From Phytohabitans rumicis (GTDB lineage Bacteria > Actinomycetota > Actinomycetes > Mycobacteriales > Micromonosporaceae), in assembly GCF_011764445.1 (NCBI RefSeq), contig NZ_BLPG01000001.1:6155001-6219000 (forward strand): a DNA stretch of 64,000 nt. The letters run 5' to 3'. Shown here in pieces: positions 18,517 to 27,991 of the stretch. Each line of letters opens with the position of its first letter. Position 1 is the stretch's first letter. The notes beneath the pieces were generated by a model. The model did not search any database. It worked only from the letters and a program-made list of their open reading frames with translations, and was not told where the DNA came from. A program made the translations under genes and the position numbers.

Positions 18517-19862
18517 GCCGACAGCGTGCCCGGCGCCGGCTGAACAGAGCCTGAACGCAGGCGCACCGTCACCCGGGCGCCGCCGAGCGGGCTGTCCGCG
18601 ATCTCGACCTGCCCGTCGTGCGCGGCCACGATCTCGGCGACGATGGCCAGACCTAGGCCGCCACCGCCGGTGTCCCGGGCCCGGGCGTCGTCCAGGCGGA
18701 CGAAACGGTCGAACACGCGTACCCGATCGGCGGTCGGGATGCCCGGACCGTCGTCGTCGACGTGCAGCACCGCCCACCCGTCCTGTTCGCCGAGGCCGAA
18801 CGCGACGCGGCCGCGCGCGTGGCGCGCGGCGTTGTCGGCGATGTTCCGCAGGGCCCGGCGCAGGGCCATGGTGTCGCCGTCCACCCGGGCCGCCGACACG
18901 CCGGCGCTGTCGACGGTCAGCGCGCCGCCGGTACGCAGCCGGCGCGCCTCCTCGAAGACCAGGTCGTCGAGGTCGGTGGCCTGCCGGCGGAGCTGGAGCG
19001 TGTGCTCGTCGACCCGGGCCAGCAACAGCAGGTCGTCGACCAGCCGCTGCATGCGCAGGCTCTCGCCGAGCGCGGTCTCGGCCAGGCCGTCGAGGGTGAT
19101 CCGGCCCGGGTGGGCGAGGGCGACCTCGGCGTGCTGCCGGATCGCGGCGACCGGCGAGCGCAGCTCGTGCGAGGCGTCGGAGACGAACCGGCGCTGGCGG
19201 TCCTGGGCCCGCTGGAGCCGGTCGAGCATGCGGTTCATGGTGGCGGCCAGCCGGGCGATCTCGTCGCGGCCGGGCGGCTGCGGGACGCGGCGGTGCAACT
19301 CGGCGGCCGATATCTCGTCGACCTCGCCGCGGATCGCCTCGACCGGGGCGAGGGCCCGGCCGACCACGCGCCACGCCGTGCCGGCCATGACCAGCAGCAT
19401 GACCGGCAGGCCGGCGGCCAGCAGCAGGGTGACCGCCTGGGTCGACTCGGCCACCGGGTCGAGGGACCGGGCGGTCAGCACGGTGAACCGCCCACCGGCG
19501 TCGGTGGCCACGGTCAGGAACTCGTCGTCCTCGAATTCCACGTCCACGTGCGCCGTCTCGCCGGGGCTGAGACGGGCGACCGCGGGCTGACCGGCGAGCT
19601 CCGGGCTGGCCGCGACGACCGTTCCGTTCCGGTCCAGGACCTGGACGAACCCCTCGTCGGACTCCCCGGCCGCCACGAACTCGGGTGAGCTGCCCGCCTC
19701 GAGCAGTCCGGCGATCTGGATACCGCGCAGCTCGGCAGCGGACTCGATCTCGCGGGTGAGGATCACCCGGAGCGCCACCACGAGCGCCACCGCGCCGATC
19801 ACCAGCGCCAGGCCCACGACGGCGACGGCCGCGGCGGTCGTGCGCACCCGGACCGAGCGCAT
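18513..19862 (-). CDS. Sensor histidine kinase (HAMP, HisKA, HATPase)
   Basis: The 449-residue kinase has two spans (about 10-33 and 143-165) enclosing a periplasmic-side sensor of some 110 residues, then HAMP, the HisKA block RFVSDASHELRSPVAAIRQH with the phosphorylated His, an N-box (RNIADNAARHA) and G-boxes (DDDGPGIP, GGGLGLAI). It is the EnvZ/MprB type. It sits three bases after the regulator gene, with which it should pair. Confidence 0.94.
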   Translation of the reverse strand: MRSVRVRTTAAAVAVVGLALVIGAVALVVALRVILTREIESAAELRGIQIAGLLEAGSSPEFVAAGESDEGFVQVLDRNGTVVAASPELAGQPAVARLSPGETAHVDVEFEDDEFLTVATDAGGRFTVLTARSLDPVAESTQAVTLLLAAGLPVMLLVMAGTAWRVVGRALAPVEAIRGEVDEISAAELHRRVPQPPGRDEIARLAATMNRMLDRLQRAQDRQRRFVSDASHELRSPVAAIRQHAEVALAHPGRITLDGLAETALGESLRMQRLVDDLLLLARVDEHTLQLRRQATDLDDLVFEEARRLRTGGALTVDSAGVSAARVDGDTMALRRALRNIADNAARHARGRVAFGLGEQDGWAVLHVDDDGPGIPTADRVRVFDRFVRLDDARARDTGGGGLGLAIVAEIVAAHDGQVEIADSPLGGARVTVRLRSGSVQPAPGTLSA

Positions 19863-19865
19863 CGG

Positions 19866-20531
19866 TCAGCCTCCCTCGGCCGCCAGCCGGTACCCGGCCC
19901 CGCGTACCGTCTCGATCGTCGCGCGGCCCAGCTTGTCCCGCATGCGCCGGATGTAGACCTCCACGATGTTCGGGTCGCCGTCGAAGTCGAAGTCCCACAC
20001 GTGCGCGATGATCTCGCGCTTGGAGACCACCTCGCCGGCCCGCCGCATCAGAAACTCCAGCAGCGACAGCTCCCTGTTCGTCAGGCTCACCTCGACGCCG
20101 TCCCGCCAGGCCCGCCGGGCCGCCGGATCGAGGCGCAGGTCCCCGGCGGCCAGCACCGCCGGCCGCTCGCGCGCGCCGCGCCGCACCAGCGCCCGCAGAC
20201 GAGCCACGAGTACGGCATGCGAGAACGGCTTCGTGAGGTAGTCGTCGGCGCCGGTGTCCAGCCCTTCGACCTCGTCCCATTCGCCGTCCTTGGCGGTGAG
20301 CATCAGGATCGGCGTCCAGACGCCCTCGTCGCGGAGCGTCTGACAGATCTTGTAGCCGTTGATGCCGGGCAGCATGACGTCGAGCACGATCGCGTCGTGC
20401 GGCTGCTCGCGCGCCAGCCACAGCCCGTCGGTGCCGTTGAGGGCCACGTCGACCGCGAACCCCTCCGCCGAAAGGCCCGCACGCAGCCCAGCGGCGAGCC
20501 GCGGCTCGTCCTCCACCACCAGAATCCGCAT
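19866..20531 (-). CDS. OmpR-family response regulator
   Basis: The 221-residue regulator starts MRILVVEDEP at 20531; an ATG 30 bases upstream would add a non-homologous leader. The receiver has IVLDVMLPG with the phospho-accepting Asp and YLTKPF with the conserved Lys. The winged-helix domain ends [12 protein letters not shown] as in the family. It is the first gene of the regulator-kinase-PepSY operon. The operator is not visible, and only about 60 bases separate it from the next gene end. Confidence 0.94.
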   Translation of the reverse strand: MRILVVEDEPRLAAGLRAGLSAEGFAVDVALNGTDGLWLAREQPHDAIVLDVMLPGINGYKICQTLRDEGVWTPILMLTAKDGEWDEVEGLDTGADDYLTKPFSHAVLVARLRALVRRGARERPAVLAAGDLRLDPAARRAWRDGVEVSLTNRELSLLEFLMRRAGEVVSKREIIAHVWDFDFDGDPNIVEVYIRRMRDKLGRATIETVRGAGYRLAAEGG

Positions 20532-20591
20532 GCGGGGCGCCCTCCTACCCCACATCCTCACCCTGCGCGCCTGAAACGGCGCTGAAAAGCC

Positions 20592-21245
20592 CTATCGGGT
20601 ACGCCGGCGGACCAGCAGCGAGATGCCGGCCAGCCCGATGGTGATGACCAGGACGACGGCGCCGTTGAGCAGCAGCACCTCGCGCAGGTCGCCGAGCAGC
20701 TTGTCGATGTCCTTGCCCGGGTTGAGGGTGTCCTCGTCGAAGACCCGCTCGCCGCCGCCGATGCCGCCGTCGTGCAGCGAGTCGGGCTGCATGGGCAGCG
20801 GCACGCCCGCCGAACGCAGCGTCTCCGACATCGTCAGCCGGCCGTAGAACCAGGCGGCCGTGGTCTTGCGCTTGTCGGGCTGCTTCGCCGGCCGGAACGC
20901 CCGCGGCCCGCCGGTCGCCAACGGGTACAGGTCGTACGTCTGCTTGGCCGCCTCGCCGACGTACACGACGACCGTGTACTTCGGGCCGAGGTTCTTCGCC
21001 TTGGGCGCGGTGGTCTGGGCCTTGGCGGTGCTCAGCCAGCCCACCTGACCCAGCACCGCGGTCAGCAGCTCGGGCTTGTCTTCGGCGTTGATCCTGATCG
21101 GGTCGCCCAGACCCTCACCGGCGATCGTCACCGCGGTCGGCTTGGCGGGCGCGGCATTGGCAGCGGACGACACCGTAAGTGGCGCGGCCGCCACCATGAG
21201 TACCGTGCCGCTCAGAAACCATCGCCGGCTCACCCCTGCGACCAT
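20592..21245 (-). CDS. Hypothetical secreted protein with Tat-like signal and C-terminal anchor
   Basis: The 217-residue protein begins with a twin-Arg-like signal (VSRRWFLSGTVLMVAAAP) cleaved probably after ANAA, and ends with a single span (LLNGAVVLVITIGLAGISLL) plus RRRTR, so it should be exported and held by its C-terminus. The middle contains VVVYVGEAAKQTYDLYPLAT and KTTAAWFYGRLTMSETLRSA. I recognise no family. The next gene on its strand, the OmpR-type regulator at 19866-20531, begins about 60 bases downstream of its end; whether the system controls it is unknown. Confidence 0.65.
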   Translation of the reverse strand: MVAGVSRRWFLSGTVLMVAAAPLTVSSAANAAPAKPTAVTIAGEGLGDPIRINAEDKPELLTAVLGQVGWLSTAKAQTTAPKAKNLGPKYTVVVYVGEAAKQTYDLYPLATGGPRAFRPAKQPDKRKTTAAWFYGRLTMSETLRSAGVPLPMQPDSLHDGGIGGGERVFDEDTLNPGKDIDKLLGDLREVLLLNGAVVLVITIGLAGISLLVRRRTR

Positions 21246-21453
21246 GATCGACCTCCCCGCCCCGTTGGATGGTCCCGCTGCCCTGGCGCGGCCGACAGAT
21301 CCGCGTTTATTTCAAAGACTCCGCCGAAACGCGTGTGGTTGCATCCGTGGGCCAGGTTTTTGGAACTATCTGCGATCGTTGACCGACTGAAGCAAGGCGA
21401 TCACCGGCGGCCGAATCGTAACGTACGCCTGCTCGCTACGCCGTTCCGCCAGT

Positions 21454-21515
21454 TAGGGCCTGTGTCGTCGTCTGGGTCCGCCGCAGCCCGGTCATCCACT
21501 TCGACACAGGCCCTA
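21454..21515. repeat. 14-bp inverted repeat TAGGGCCTGTGTCG
   Basis: TAGGGCCTGTGTCG (21454-21467) is matched exactly by CGACACAGGCCCTA (21502-21515), with 34 bases between. The stop codon of the FAD-dependent oxidase (21513-21515) is its last three bases. The remaining gap 21246-21453 holds nothing else I can name. It could be a terminator or the ends of a tiny insertion remnant. Confidence 0.75.
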
Positions 21516-22805
21516 CGGCCTGTGGCTTGCCGGTCGGACGTTGTGGTTCTGGCTGAAAAGGTTGGCCGGGTCGTACGCCCCCTTGATTGCGGCGAGCCGC
21601 CGGTACGTGGCCGGCGGGTAGACGGTGGCGACATCCTGGTCGGTCGCGGTGGTCAGGAAGTTGCCGTACGCGCCGCGGGTCAGCGAGCCCAGCGTCCGCC
21701 ACAGCTCGCCGAACCGCTCCACCGCCGCGGCGGACGTGTCGAACTGGACGGTCAGCAGCATCGCCTCGCTGTCGCGGTGGGCGAACGCGGTCGCGTCGCT
21801 CGCCACCCGACCGAACGCGCCACCGAGGCCCCTCAGTTCGACGTACACGCCGAGCGCGGCGCCACCGGCCAACGCGGCGTCGATCAGCTCGTCGGTGCAG
21901 TCCGGGACCAGGCCGTTGCGGACCACCGGCCGGAAGCCGGGCGGCAACTCGCCCACCGACTCCAGCACCTCCGGGTAGCGCCGCACCGCGATGTCCTGCC
22001 CCAGCACCGTGCCGAGGCGCAGCAGCGGCCCGATCGCCGCCCGCGCCGCCGGCTCGGCATCGGCCGGGCAGCACACCGCGACCATCACCGGCTGCCCCGG
22101 AAAGACCCGCGCCGTCGTCGTGACATCGTCACCCGCCGTACGCAGGAAATCCCGCCAGCGCCGCAGCACCGCCGCGGTCTCCTCGACCGGGTACGTCACC
22201 GTGCCGTAGAGGACATTGCGTAGCGGCTGGGCGATCACCTCGAACGCGGTGACCACGCCGAAGTTTCCGCCACCCCCGCGGATCGCCCAGAACAGATCGG
22301 CGTGCTCGTCCGCGCTGGCCCGCACCACCCGGCCGTCCGCGGTGACCACCTCGGCGGCGACCAGGCTGTCCAGGGCCAGCCCGTACTTGCGTACCAGCCA
22401 GCCGATCCCGCCGCCCAGCATCAGCCCGCCCACACCGACGCTCGCGGTGTCGCCCGACGAGATGGCCAGGCCATGCTCGGCGAGCGCCTCCGCCACGTCC
22501 TTCCAGCGCGCGCCGGTGCCCAGCCGGACCAGTCGCCGGTGTACGTCGACGACCTCGACGGTGTCGAGCGGCGACAGGTCGATCACGACACCGCCGATGT
22601 TCGTACCGAAGCCGGCGCCACTGTGCCCGCCGCTGCGTACGGAGAGCACCAGGCCGTTGTCCCGGGCGTACCCGATGGCGTGCCGCACGTCGTCGCTGCT
22701 ATGACAGCGCACGATGAGGGCCGGCTCGCCCTCATGCACAAAGGTGCGCCGCAGCGCGTCGTACGCCTCGTCGCCGGGCCGCACTACGTCGAGCGTGGTG
22801 ACCAT
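21513..22805 (-). CDS. FAD-linked oxidase, berberine-bridge-enzyme type
   Basis: The 430-residue protein has the PCMH FAD domain with RSGGHSGAGFGTN near residues 57-69, whose His is the usual covalent flavin site, then SVGVGGLMLGGGIGWLVRKYG. The Cys for a second FAD link is Ala here (GLALDSL), so the flavin is probably singly attached. The BBE motif ends the protein (YDPANLFSQNHNVRP). Such enzymes oxidise sugars, alkaloids or polyketides; substrate unknown. ATG at 22805 follows GGAGGAGA. It stands alone, with palindromic elements upstream. Confidence 0.88.
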   Translation of the reverse strand: MVTTLDVVRPGDEAYDALRRTFVHEGEPALIVRCHSSDDVRHAIGYARDNGLVLSVRSGGHSGAGFGTNIGGVVIDLSPLDTVEVVDVHRRLVRLGTGARWKDVAEALAEHGLAISSGDTASVGVGGLMLGGGIGWLVRKYGLALDSLVAAEVVTADGRVVRASADEHADLFWAIRGGGGNFGVVTAFEVIAQPLRNVLYGTVTYPVEETAAVLRRWRDFLRTAGDDVTTTARVFPGQPVMVAVCCPADAEPAARAAIGPLLRLGTVLGQDIAVRRYPEVLESVGELPPGFRPVVRNGLVPDCTDELIDAALAGGAALGVYVELRGLGGAFGRVASDATAFAHRDSEAMLLTVQFDTSAAAVERFGELWRTLGSLTRGAYGNFLTTATDQDVATVYPPATYRRLAAIKGAYDPANLFSQNHNVRPASHRP

Positions 22806-22954
22806 GTCTCCTCCAAGGTGATAAGTGCCTTCTCCTCCTTGGTCGGAGCCACACCCTCACCCTCGACACCTTCGCCAAGGTTTCCTCCGCCAGCCGCGCG
22901 CCGCCCCGCCGCGGCCGTGCGCCGCGCCTCCGCCGGCCGTGCGCCGCCTCCGCC

Positions 22955-23049
22955 GATCAAGGCCCTCCCCGCCGATCAAGGGCAAACGGCCGTGCTTTGA
23001 TCTCCGATCCACGACCGTTTGCCCTTGATCGGCGTGAGAATCCTTGATC
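22955..23049 (-). repeat. 57-bp palindromic element, copy 4 (complete, 95 bp)
   Basis: The core 22974-23030 has perfect-looking arms: GATCAAGGGCAAACGGCCGTG, a 15-bp spacer, and CACGACCGTTTGCCCTTGATC with one mismatch. Outer half-sites lie exactly 19 bp out on both sides. The gene-free stretch 22806-23463 holds this copy, copy 5 and the inverted repeat between them. Confidence 0.92.
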
Positions 23050-23099
23050 GGCGCCGTGGAGTTAGGGGTTGGGCAGCGCGCGTCTGATCCCGCGGAGCT

Positions 23100-23198
23100 T
23101 TTGATCTTTCTTGGTGGGCCAAACCGGGATCTTGCGTCCGGTTATGTCGGGCATTTCCGCCCACAGGATCCCGTCCTGCCCCACCAAGAAAGATCAAA
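23100..23198. repeat. Perfect 19-bp inverted repeat, a second kind of palindrome
   Basis: TTTGATCTTTCTTGGTGGG (23100-23118) faces its exact complement CCCACCAAGAAAGATCAAA (23180-23198) across 61 bases. The loop contains a further CGGGATC/GATCCCG pair. It is unlike the 57-bp family beyond the shared GATC. Confidence 0.85.
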
Positions 23199-23309
23199 GG
23201 CGCTACGTGCTCGCTCGAATTGTGCGCCAGGCTCGGGAGGGGCGGTTTCTCGCCGCAGTCGCCACGCAGCGTCTTCCGGGCGGACCTTGACGAGCGCGCG
23301 CTCCGCGTC

Positions 23310-23385
23310 GATCAAGGATTTCTCCGTCGATCAAGGGCAAACGGTCGTGGTTTGGAGATCAAAGCACGGCCGTTTGCCCTTGATC
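23310..23385 (+). repeat. 57-bp palindromic element, copy 5 (left outer half-site only)
   Basis: The core is 23329-23385 in orientation P, outer GATC 19 bp before. To its right follows a low-complexity G/C stretch to the end of gltX. Confidence 0.9.
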
Positions 23386-23463
23386 GACGGAGAAGGCGCG
23401 CGCGGGGCGCGCGGGCGCGGCGGGTGCGGAGAGGGCGCGGCGGGGGAGGGGGCGCGGAGGGGG

Positions 23464-24873
23464 TTAGGGGAGGCGGGCGCGGGCGGCTTGGAGGCGGGCG
23501 AGGGTGCGCTCGCGGCCTAGTACCACCAGTGACTCGAAGAGCGGGAGGCCGACGCTTCGCCCGGTCGCGGCGACGCGTACGGGTGCTTGGGCCTTGCCGA
23601 GTTTGAGGCCCCGCTCGGCGCCCACCGCTTCGAGCGCCGCCTTCAGGGCGTCGGCGTCCCAGGTCGGCAGCGCCGTGTACGCCTCGACCGCGGCGTCCAG
23701 CAGGTCGCCGGCGCCATCCTTCATCGCCTTGGACCAGGATCCCTCGTCGATCTCGGGTGAGGCGACGAAGAGGAAGTCGACGTTCGGCACGATCTCGCTG
23801 AGCACGGTGATCCGGGTCTGTGCGAGCGGGGCGACCGTCGCGAACGCCGCCGCGTCGAACTCGGAAGGCTGCCACGGCGGTGGCGGGATCGTCTCGGTGC
23901 CGGTCAGCCAGGGCTGGCACGCCTCGACGAAGTCCTCGACGGAGAGCGCGCGGATGTACTCGCCGTTGAACGCGCGCAGCTTCTTCTCGTCGAAGTAGGC
24001 GGGCGACGGGTTGACGTCTTCCAGCCGGAACTCCGACTCGATCACGGACCAGGGCACGATCTCCCGGTCGCCGCTGGGCGCCCAGCCGAGCAGCATCAGG
24101 TAGTTGCGCATGGTGTCGGCGAGGTAGCCCTCGTCCCGGTACGCCTCCAGCGCCACCTTGTCGCGCCGCTTGGACAGCTTCTGGCGCTTCTCGTTCACCA
24201 CGATCGGCACGTGCGCCCACACCGGCGGCTTGACGCCCAGCGCGTCCCACAGCAGTTGCTGCTTGGGCGTGTTGGGCAGGTGCTCCTCGGCGCGGATCAC
24301 GTGGGTGATGCCCATGGTCATGTCGTCGACGACGTTGGCGAGCAGGAAGACCGGCGACCCGTCGCCACGGGCGATCACGAAGTCTTCCAGTAGCTTGTTT
24401 TCCCAGGTCGGCTCGCCGCGGATGAGGTCGACGACGACCGTCAGACCGAGATCGGGCGTACGGAAGCGCAGCGCCCGCCCGGGGCCGGCGGTGAGCCCGC
24501 GGTCGCGGCAGAAGCCGTCGTACCCCTGGTACTGCGAGCCGGTGCGGGCCTGTACGTCCTCGCGGGTGCAGTCGCAGTAGTACGCGCGGCCGGCGGCGTG
24601 CAGCTTGGCGGCGGCGGTGCGGTGCTCGCCGGCGTTCTCCGACTGGAAGTACGGGCCTTCGTAGGTGCCGCGGGCGATGCCGATCCAGTCGAGCGCGGAC
24701 AGGATGCCCTCGGTCCACTCCGGCCGGTTGCGCGCGGCGTCGGTGTCCTCGATGCGCAGGACGAACACCCCGCCGTGCTGCTTGGCGTAGATCCAGTTTT
24801 GCAGCGCTGAACGGGCGCCGCCGACATGGAACATACCGGTCGGAGAGGGGGCGAAGCGCACGCGTACGGTCAC
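23464..24873 (-). CDS. gltX: Glutamyl-tRNA synthetase
   Basis: The class I synthetase charges tRNA-Glu with glutamate. The HIGH-like block is [20 protein letters not shown] at residues 8-27, the ATP-binding KMSKS block is [11 protein letters not shown], and [15 protein letters not shown] is characteristic. A CYCDC-type segment ([11 protein letters not shown]) is present near the insertion that can hold zinc. Length of 469 residues is normal. GTG at 24873 is chosen, as the homologous N-terminus begins right there ([13 protein letters not shown]); it overlaps the preceding MFS stop by four bases. Confidence 0.94.
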   Translation of the reverse strand: MTVRVRFAPSPTGMFHVGGARSALQNWIYAKQHGGVFVLRIEDTDAARNRPEWTEGILSALDWIGIARGTYEGPYFQSENAGEHRTAAAKLHAAGRAYYCDCTREDVQARTGSQYQGYDGFCRDRGLTAGPGRALRFRTPDLGLTVVVDLIRGEPTWENKLLEDFVIARGDGSPVFLLANVVDDMTMGITHVIRAEEHLPNTPKQQLLWDALGVKPPVWAHVPIVVNEKRQKLSKRRDKVALEAYRDEGYLADTMRNYLMLLGWAPSGDREIVPWSVIESEFRLEDVNPSPAYFDEKKLRAFNGEYIRALSVEDFVEACQPWLTGTETIPPPPWQPSEFDAAAFATVAPLAQTRITVLSEIVPNVDFLFVASPEIDEGSWSKAMKDGAGDLLDAAVEAYTALPTWDADALKAALEAVGAERGLKLGKAQAPVRVAATGRSVGLPLFESLVVLGRERTLARLQAARARLP

Positions 24874-26135
24874 GGAACCGAGCGTATCCGTACCACGAAG
24901 ACGCTGCCGAGGAGGGTGACCACGGCGGTGAGGGCGTACAGGGTGGTGTAGCCGCCGAGGTAGACCACGATCGGGGCGGACATCGCGGGCCCGAGCACCT
25001 GGGGCGCCGAGTTCGCGATGTTGATGACGCCCAGGTCCTTGGCCCGGTCGGTGGCCTGCGGCAGCACCTGCGTGATCAGTGCGGCGTCCACGGCGAGGTA
25101 CACGCCGTACCCGGCGCCGAGCAGCACCGCGGCGAAGATCGCCATGCCCCACGAGGGCCAGATGGCGAGCAGCAGCGCGGCCACCGCCATGATGATGCCG
25201 GACCAGATGACGAAGATCTTGCGGCGGCCGGAACGGTCGGACAGGCGGCCGGCGGTGACCGCGGTGGCCATCATGCCGGCCGTGTAGATGAGGATCAGGA
25301 TGAGCAGCCCGCCATCGGGATCGTGGTACTTCACCCCGTCCTTGAGGAAGTAGAGCAGGAACAGCGTGCCGAGCGCGTTGCCGACCTGGACCAGGAAGCG
25401 GGTGCCCCAGGCCCAGGCGAAGTCGGGGTGCTCACGCGGGCTGATCCACATGCTCCGGATCAACGCGCGCCAGCGCAGCGGCGGCTGGTGCGTACGCGGC
25501 AGCGCGTCATCGGGCGTGACCAGCGCGAACGGCAACGCCAGCAGCAGTACGGCGGCCGCGACCGCGAGATAGCCGGCCGCGTTGTCGGTGAACACGGCGG
25601 TGACCAGCACCGCCCCGACGACGAGGCCGAGCGACTGCGGGATGCCGATCCAGCCGGAGACCCGCCCGCGCTGCTCCACCGGCACCCGGTCGGGGATGGC
25701 CGCGGTCAGCGTGGCGAGGGCGGCGTTGAAGCAGATCTGCGCGGCCACCCAGCACACCGCGACGCCGATGATCGTGCGCTGCTGGCCGAGGATCGCCAGC
25801 GACACGGCGCCGAGGATGGCGCTGGACAGCGTCCAGACGTGCCGGCGGCCGTACTCCCGGTCGCCGATGCGCAGGCAGGTGCGGTCGGAGAGGGCGCCGG
25901 CGAGGGGGTTGGCGATCACCGCGGCGAACGCGCCGAGGCCGGTCACCCAGCCGAACATGGTCTCTTTGTTGGCCGGGTCGATCAGCTCGACCTGGTTGGG
26001 CAGGAGCACCTGGATGGGCGTGAAGAACGCCATCCACACGCCGAGGTTCGCGCTGAAGATCAGCGCTACCCAGCTTCGGCGTACGGGTGTGGTCGGCTCG
26101 GCGAGCGCCGGCGGCAGGGTGATCCCGGCGGTCAT
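24870..26135 (-). CDS. MFS transporter, probable sugar carrier
   Basis: The 421-residue protein has twelve predicted spans, with [23 protein letters not shown] after span two, which resembles the SLC45/GPH-like sucrose or oligosaccharide carriers of actinobacteria. It is coupled by an ATGA overlap to the GH1 glucosidase gene, so import of a beta-glucoside followed by hydrolysis is a sensible pathway. Its stop overlaps the gltX start, which puts the synthetase in the same transcript. ATG at 26135 is chosen; an upstream frame extension is not homologous. Confidence 0.86.
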   Translation of the reverse strand: MTAGITLPPALAEPTTPVRRSWVALIFSANLGVWMAFFTPIQVLLPNQVELIDPANKETMFGWVTGLGAFAAVIANPLAGALSDRTCLRIGDREYGRRHVWTLSSAILGAVSLAILGQQRTIIGVAVCWVAAQICFNAALATLTAAIPDRVPVEQRGRVSGWIGIPQSLGLVVGAVLVTAVFTDNAAGYLAVAAAVLLLALPFALVTPDDALPRTHQPPLRWRALIRSMWISPREHPDFAWAWGTRFLVQVGNALGTLFLLYFLKDGVKYHDPDGGLLILILIYTAGMMATAVTAGRLSDRSGRRKIFVIWSGIIMAVAALLLAIWPSWGMAIFAAVLLGAGYGVYLAVDAALITQVLPQATDRAKDLGVINIANSAPQVLGPAMSAPIVVYLGGYTTLYALTAVVTLLGSVFVVRIRSVP

Positions 26136-27399
26136 CGGGACGCTCTGATCAGGTCCCGGTACCAGGCGTACGAGGTCTTCGGGGTACGTACCTGCGTCTC
26201 GAAGTCGACGTGGACCAGCCCGAACCGCTTGCTGTAGCCCTCCGCCCACTCGAAGTTGTCCAGCAGCGACCAGACGAAGTAGCCGCGCACGTCGACGCCG
26301 TCCTCGATGGCGGCCCGCACAGCCTTGATGTGACCGTCCAGATAGGTCACCCGCTGCGGGTCGTCGACGCCCTCGTACGCGCAGCCGCTCTCGGTGACGT
26401 GGATCGGCGGGAGGGCCTCGCCGTACTCCTGCTTGAGCCAGCCGAGCAGCTCGCGCAGCCCGTCCGGGATGACCGGCCAGCCGAAGTCGGTCTTCGGGTA
26501 GCCGTCCAGGGGAACGAGGTCGAACGGCAGCGGGGCAACGCCAGCCGGCGCGCGTACCCCGGTGGGGTTGTAGTAGTTGACGCCGAGCGCGTCGAGCGGC
26601 GCGGCGATGATGTCGAGGTCGCCGTCGTGCACCACGGCGGGGTCGAGCCCGATCTCGGGGTAGTCGCGGCCGAAGAGCGGATCGGTGAAGAACCGGTTGT
26701 GCAGCGCGTGGTACGTCGCCGCGGCGATCTGGTCGGCCTCGGTGTCCCCCTGCGGCCAGGCGGGCGAGTAGTTGTTGGTGATCGCCACCGCGGCGGCGCC
26801 CCGGGCGCGCAGCTCGGCGACCGCCAGGCCGTGGCCCAGCAGCTGGTGGTGGGCGGCCGGCAGCGCGCCGAACAGGAGCGCCTGGCCGGGGCGTGCTCGC
26901 CGGTGGCGTACCCGAGGGTCATGTGGATGAACGGCTCGTTGAGTGTGATCCAGAGCCGGACCCGGTCGGCGAGCGCGTCCGCGACGAGGCCGGAGTATTC
27001 GGCGAAGCGGTACGCGGTGTCGCGGTTCAGCCACCCGCCGCTGTCTTCGAGGGCCTGCGGGAGATCCCAGTGGAAGAGCGTGAGCACCGGGTCGATGCCC
27101 TTTTCCAGCAGCGCGTCGACGAGGCGGTCGTAGAAGGCGATCCCGTCCTTGTTGGCGGGGCCGCTGCCGTCCGGCTGGATGCGCGGCCACGCGACCGAGA
27201 AGCGGTACGCGGACACGCCCAGGTCGGCCAGCAGCGCGACGTCCTCGGGGTACCGGTGGTAGTGGTCGCAGGCGATGTCGCCGGTCGGGAGCCCGTTCTT
27301 GTGCGTGAACGTGTCCCAGATGGACAGTCCGCGACCGCCCTCGGCGACTCCACCCTCGATCTGGTACGCCGAGGTCGAAACGCCCCAGGTGAAGCCCAT
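26132..27399 (-). CDS. GH1 beta-glucosidase (frame broken once)
   Basis: The retaining glycosidase has the start motif [16 protein letters not shown], the acid/base Glu in WITLNEPF and the nucleophile Glu in [11 protein letters not shown], then [19 protein letters not shown]. The frame changes after GEHAP; one base restored near 26885-26891 gives [14 protein letters not shown] and 423 codons, typical of GH1. It should split a beta-glucoside in the cytosol, supplied by the coupled MFS carrier. ATG at 27399 has GGAGGAG five bases before. No LacI-type regulator is adjacent. Confidence 0.9.
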
Positions 27400-27466
27400 C
27401 TACTCCTCCAAGAACGTGAAAGTTCCTCGCACTCTAGTCCGCGAGCGGACCTCCGGGAAGCCCTTG

Positions 27467-27937
27467 TTACCAGTACGCCCGGAAGACCGCCCGGTCGACA
27501 CCCGCGCGCCAGCCCGGGTCGGCGGCGTCGGTACGCAGCGCGGTCAGCGCCGCGATCGCGCCGTCCAGGAGGTCGGCCCAGTCGTACCCGGCGCCGGGCG
27601 CGCCCTTCTGCATCAGGAACGCCAGGCCAGCCGAGTTGCTGATCGCCCAGCCACGTCGTGCGGGGGCTTGGCGGCCGGCGTCGCCGCCCTGGTCGCTGAC
27701 CAGGCGCACATGGAACGGGTAGCCGACCTCGCCGCCCGGTTTGGTCACCGCGATGTGGGCGCTCGCCGGCTCGGCGCCGAAGATGTCCCGCAGAAACGAC
27801 GGCCCGGGCGCCTCGATCACGACCTCGACACCGTCGCCGTACTCCCCGGGATCGCCGGAAACGGCGACCGACCGGATGAGCTCGACCACGACGGTGGGGT
27901 CGCGCCGGTCGAAGGTCACCCACTCCACGCTCGTCAC
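27467..27937 (-). CDS. Hypothetical protein
   Basis: The 156-residue soluble protein has no membrane span or signal. Recognisable segments are VEVVIEAPGPSFLRDIFGAE and WAISNSAGLAFLMQKGAPGAGYDWADLLDGAI. I recognise no family. Third-position GC is typical of a gene, and it reads the same way as the glucosidase, ending 67 bases before that start. Those 67 bases contain the ribosome site and perhaps a promoter for the glucosidase operon. Confidence 0.65.
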   Translation of the reverse strand: MTSVEWVTFDRRDPTVVVELIRSVAVSGDPGEYGDGVEVVIEAPGPSFLRDIFGAEPASAHIAVTKPGGEVGYPFHVRLVSDQGGDAGRQAPARRGWAISNSAGLAFLMQKGAPGAGYDWADLLDGAIAALTALRTDAADPGWRAGVDRAVFRAYW

Positions 27938-27950
27938 CCTGCCATGAAAA

Positions 27951-27976
27951 GGGCGCCCCTCAGGTGAGAGGCGCCC
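27951..27976 (-). terminator. Intrinsic terminator after aceE
   Basis: On the minus strand GGGCGCC-type arms (27970-27976 and 27951-27957) form a stem of at least seven G/C pairs, extended by CTC/GAG, and are followed by TTTTC. It begins 15 bases after the aceE stop. Confidence 0.75.
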
Positions 27977-27991
27977 CGATCATGAGAAGGG

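Noticed and set aside
21454-21515. A complete insertion sequence
   Set aside because: Only 34 bases lie between the repeats and there is no transposase, nor a clear target duplication.
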